A stretch of 64,000 bases of DNA from assembly GCF_001907975.1 (NCBI RefSeq), contig NZ_CP017834.1, forward strand, positions 1,288,303 through 1,352,302, read 5' to 3'. Source of the DNA: Silvanigrella aquatica (lineage in GTDB: Bacteria > Bdellovibrionota_B > Oligoflexia > Silvanigrellales > Silvanigrellaceae). Below the pieces are notes generated by a model. That model searched no databases. It was not told where the DNA came from and was given only the letters and a program-made list of their open reading frames with translations. Made by a program: the position numbers and the translations under genes. Each line of letters starts with the position of its first letter. Positions within the stretch are counted from its first letter, which is position 1. Shown one piece after another: positions 62,425 through 64,000 of the stretch.

Positions 62425-63579
62425 TTAATTGGAGTAATTCAGGGTTTCTATCAAGCTTTTTTTGAATTGTTTTTCACTAACTTTAGTGCAAAATTTTTGT
62501 AGTTTTTTATTTTCTCTTGTTTTTAAAACTAGGGTGCGCCCTGATTCCAATTGTTCAAATGCTTGGCGATTTTGCATATTATCTTTAAACTGCTCTAATG
62601 CCAGATTAAATTCTTTTCCAAAACTTTTAATTTGGTCATAACCATTAGTATTTGATTCGTATTGTGTAATGACATCAAGTGATGTCTTTTTTTCTGTGCA
62701 AAAGGGGAAATACATACTTGCAGCCGTTAAGATATCCCAAAAGTAGTATTCACCGGAATCAACAAATTCTAAATTTTTATCGAGAATATCAGCATAAAAA
62801 TTCGCTGCTTTGGACTTCATATTCTTTTTTAAAGTTTTCATAAAATCCCTAGTGACTTGCACTTGGTTTGTGGCATCGAGAGTGACTAAGGAAAGAGGAA
62901 TATCTGAATTCATTACAATTTTTGCAGCTAAAGGATCGACCCATATATTCCATTCCGCATATTTATTTTTTAAAGACTCAGTAATATTAGGAATAATGAG
63001 ATTCCCTTTCACATAAATAGCCCCACCCATAATATAAATCCGTTTTACTTTTTTTGTGACTTCGGGATATTTTTTTATAAGTTGACCTATGTTGGTAAGT
63101 GGACCTATGCTTAAGATAACAACCGGATTTGAATTCTTATTTAATGTCTCATGAAGCCATTCTACGGCGTGTTGTGCTAATATATTTGGATTTGGATTTT
63201 TTTGTATTATGATATTGTTCATTGTGTCGGAGTCAATGCGCCATTTGTCTGGAAAGGTATGAAATCCTTCTAAAGGAACAGAATCGCCGCATGAAATTGG
63301 AATTTGTTTTTTTTCTTTGCCTGCTAAATAAATTAAATTTGCAATGTTTATTTGTGCAGGTTTACAATGAGCTTCTCCTGTGGCAGCAATTGTAATTCCT
63401 AATAAATTTGATTTTTTTTCTTGATTGAGTGAATATAAAACAGCTAACCAATCATCAATAGCAGCATCGGTATCTATAATAAGATCAAACTTATTTTTTT
63501 CATAGGAAAAAGCATAATTATAAAAAGAAAAACAAAAAATAAAGATAAATGTTTGAAGTTTTTTTAATAAATTAAACAT
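62425..63579 (-). CDS. Secreted inosine-uridine-type nucleoside hydrolase
   Basis: 384 residues with a signal peptide (about 1-24). The N-terminal metal and ribose motif is LIIDTDAAIDDWLA (DTDxxxDD; the usual Pro-Gly is Ala-Ala). ILSIGPLTNIGQL, RIYIMGGAIYVKGN, AEWNIWVDPLAA and YYFWDILTAASMY complete the Ca2+/ribose pocket. It cleaves ribonucleosides to base and ribose. The signal peptide puts it in the periplasm or outside, consistent with salvage of host or environmental nucleosides. Longer than usual (about 310), by a C-terminal Lys-rich tail. Confidence 0.85.
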   Translation of the reverse strand: MFNLLKKLQTFIFIFCFSFYNYAFSYEKNKFDLIIDTDAAIDDWLAVLYSLNQEKKSNLLGITIAATGEAHCKPAQINIANLIYLAGKEKKQIPISCGDSVPLEGFHTFPDKWRIDSDTMNNIIIQKNPNPNILAQHAVEWLHETLNKNSNPVVILSIGPLTNIGQLIKKYPEVTKKVKRIYIMGGAIYVKGNLIIPNITESLKNKYAEWNIWVDPLAAKIVMNSDIPLSLVTLDATNQVQVTRDFMKTLKKNMKSKAANFYADILDKNLEFVDSGEYYFWDILTAASMYFPFCTEKKTSLDVITQYESNTNGYDQIKSFGKEFNLALEQFKDNMQNRQAFEQLESGRTLVLKTRENKKLQKFCTKVSEKQFKKSLIETLNYSN

Positions 63580-63666
63580 TTTTAATTCCTTTAATTAAAG
63601 TGATTTAAGATTTTTATAATAGGTGATTGTTTTTAATTTGACAAGAAATCAATAAAAATATTGAAT

Positions 63667-64000
63667 TTATATTTTATCTTTTTTACTTTTTTTCTCATCT
63701 TTTGCAACCAATACAGTTATTGTGCAGTTACTTTGAACATTGAGCATACTTGTAATAGGATCTATGAGAGGTTCTATACTTAATAGTAAAAATATTCCCA
63801 CAGCAGGAGGGATTCCCAGGGGGGACAAAACAATGCCAAAAGTCGTTGCGCTTAAAATAGCAGGACCTGCAGTGCTTGCTATAGAAGTAGCGAGGCTTGT
63901 AAAAAAGAGTGTTGCAAGGGAATTCATTTTAATAGGTATATGGTAAAGATTCATTAAAAATATGGCAATGGTGATACTTCTAATCATAATTCCGGGTTTA
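63667..64000 (-). CDS. DAACS symporter, C-terminal part (continues past the window)
   Basis: The frame is open to base 64000 (the ATG at 63987 is not needed as a start), so only the C-terminus is here. SIASTAGPAILSATTFGIVL (second re-entrant hairpin), SPLGIPPAVGIFLLLSIEPL and IDPITSMLNVQSNCTITVLV (the DxxRTxxNVxGD helix, with Gln-Ser-Asn) are typical of the dicarboxylate/amino acid:cation symporter family. A Lys-rich tail ends it. It differs from the DAACS gene at 18079. Confidence 0.85.
   Translation of the reverse strand, partial: KPGIMIRSITIAIFLMNLYHIPIKMNSLATLFFTSLATSIASTAGPAILSATTFGIVLSPLGIPPAVGIFLLLSIEPLIDPITSMLNVQSNCTITVLVAKDEKKSKKDKI

Noticed and set aside
1-64000. CRISPR array, rRNA operon, prophage or integron
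   Set aside because: No regularly spaced repeats, no rRNA sequence, no phage structural gene set, and no integrase recognised in the window.

Overview
The window looks like chromosome from an AT-rich, flagellated, Gram-negative bacterium. It encodes outer-membrane proteins (an Omp85 barrel, an OMPLA-like barrel), lipoproteins, a lipocalin, flagellins, a soluble chemoreceptor and two two-component kinases. The mix of host-interaction-type proteins (a cholera/pertussis-toxin-like ADP-ribosyltransferase, a Cys-pair beta-propeller protein, a papain-like candidate effector) with a complete housekeeping purine operon suggests a host-associated member of the Bdellovibrionota/Oligoflexia (Silvanigrella-like). 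That placement is inference from gene style only; no 16S or marker tree was possible.

Layout. 1-1126: 3' end of a beta-propeller-like protein. 1553-9190: an accessory island with an MFS exporter, a 39-codon acidic ORF, a stand-alone lanthipeptide-synthetase (LanM) dehydratase-like kinase, two paralogous oligopeptide-binding proteins and a hybrid histidine kinase between them; related 22-bp sequences in opposite orientation lie near its two ends. 9200-12361: DUF2797 protein, MltD-like lytic transglycosylase, tRNA-Ser(CGA). 12567-18003: accessory proteins (class-I amidotransferase C26, OMPLA-like protein without signal peptide, secreted ADP-ribosyltransferase-like lipoprotein, lipocalin). 18079-24828: transporters (DAACS, SMR, EmrAB, MscS, POT). 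24971-37778, minus strand: a ten-gene operon purB/S-purQ-purL-purF-purE-purK-pyrF-purC/D-purN-purM, with two gene fusions (PurB-PurS, PurC-PurD). 37897-40493: ZIP transporter, ahpC-ahpD, a domesticated-looking IS6 transposase fragment. 40656-53543: flagellin-centred region with a glycosyltransferase-TPR operon, thyX, flagellin, Omp85-TetR operon, and a MshEN-like/chemoreceptor/divergent-flagellin operon. 53771-64000: ilvE-type aminotransferase, tRNA-Gln(TTG), PotD-like binding protein, GNAT, CusRS-like two-component system, Cys-rich secreted protein, a frameshifted small gene, a 604-residue putative effector, a 50-bp perfect palindrome, a secreted nucleoside hydrolase and the 3' end of a DAACS symporter.

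How the genes fit together. The purine operon covers every step to AICAR formation, including the three-part PurL/PurQ/PurS synthetase, whose PurS is found as the tail of PurB; purH is not in the window. AhpC/AhpD form a peroxide-detoxifying pair behind a 27-bp palindromic operator candidate. The most interesting hypothesis concerns 1553-9190: a small peptide, dehydrated by a cyclase-less LanM-type kinase, exported by the MFS protein, captured by orphan binding proteins and read by the hybrid kinase. The parts are visible; the circuit is inference.
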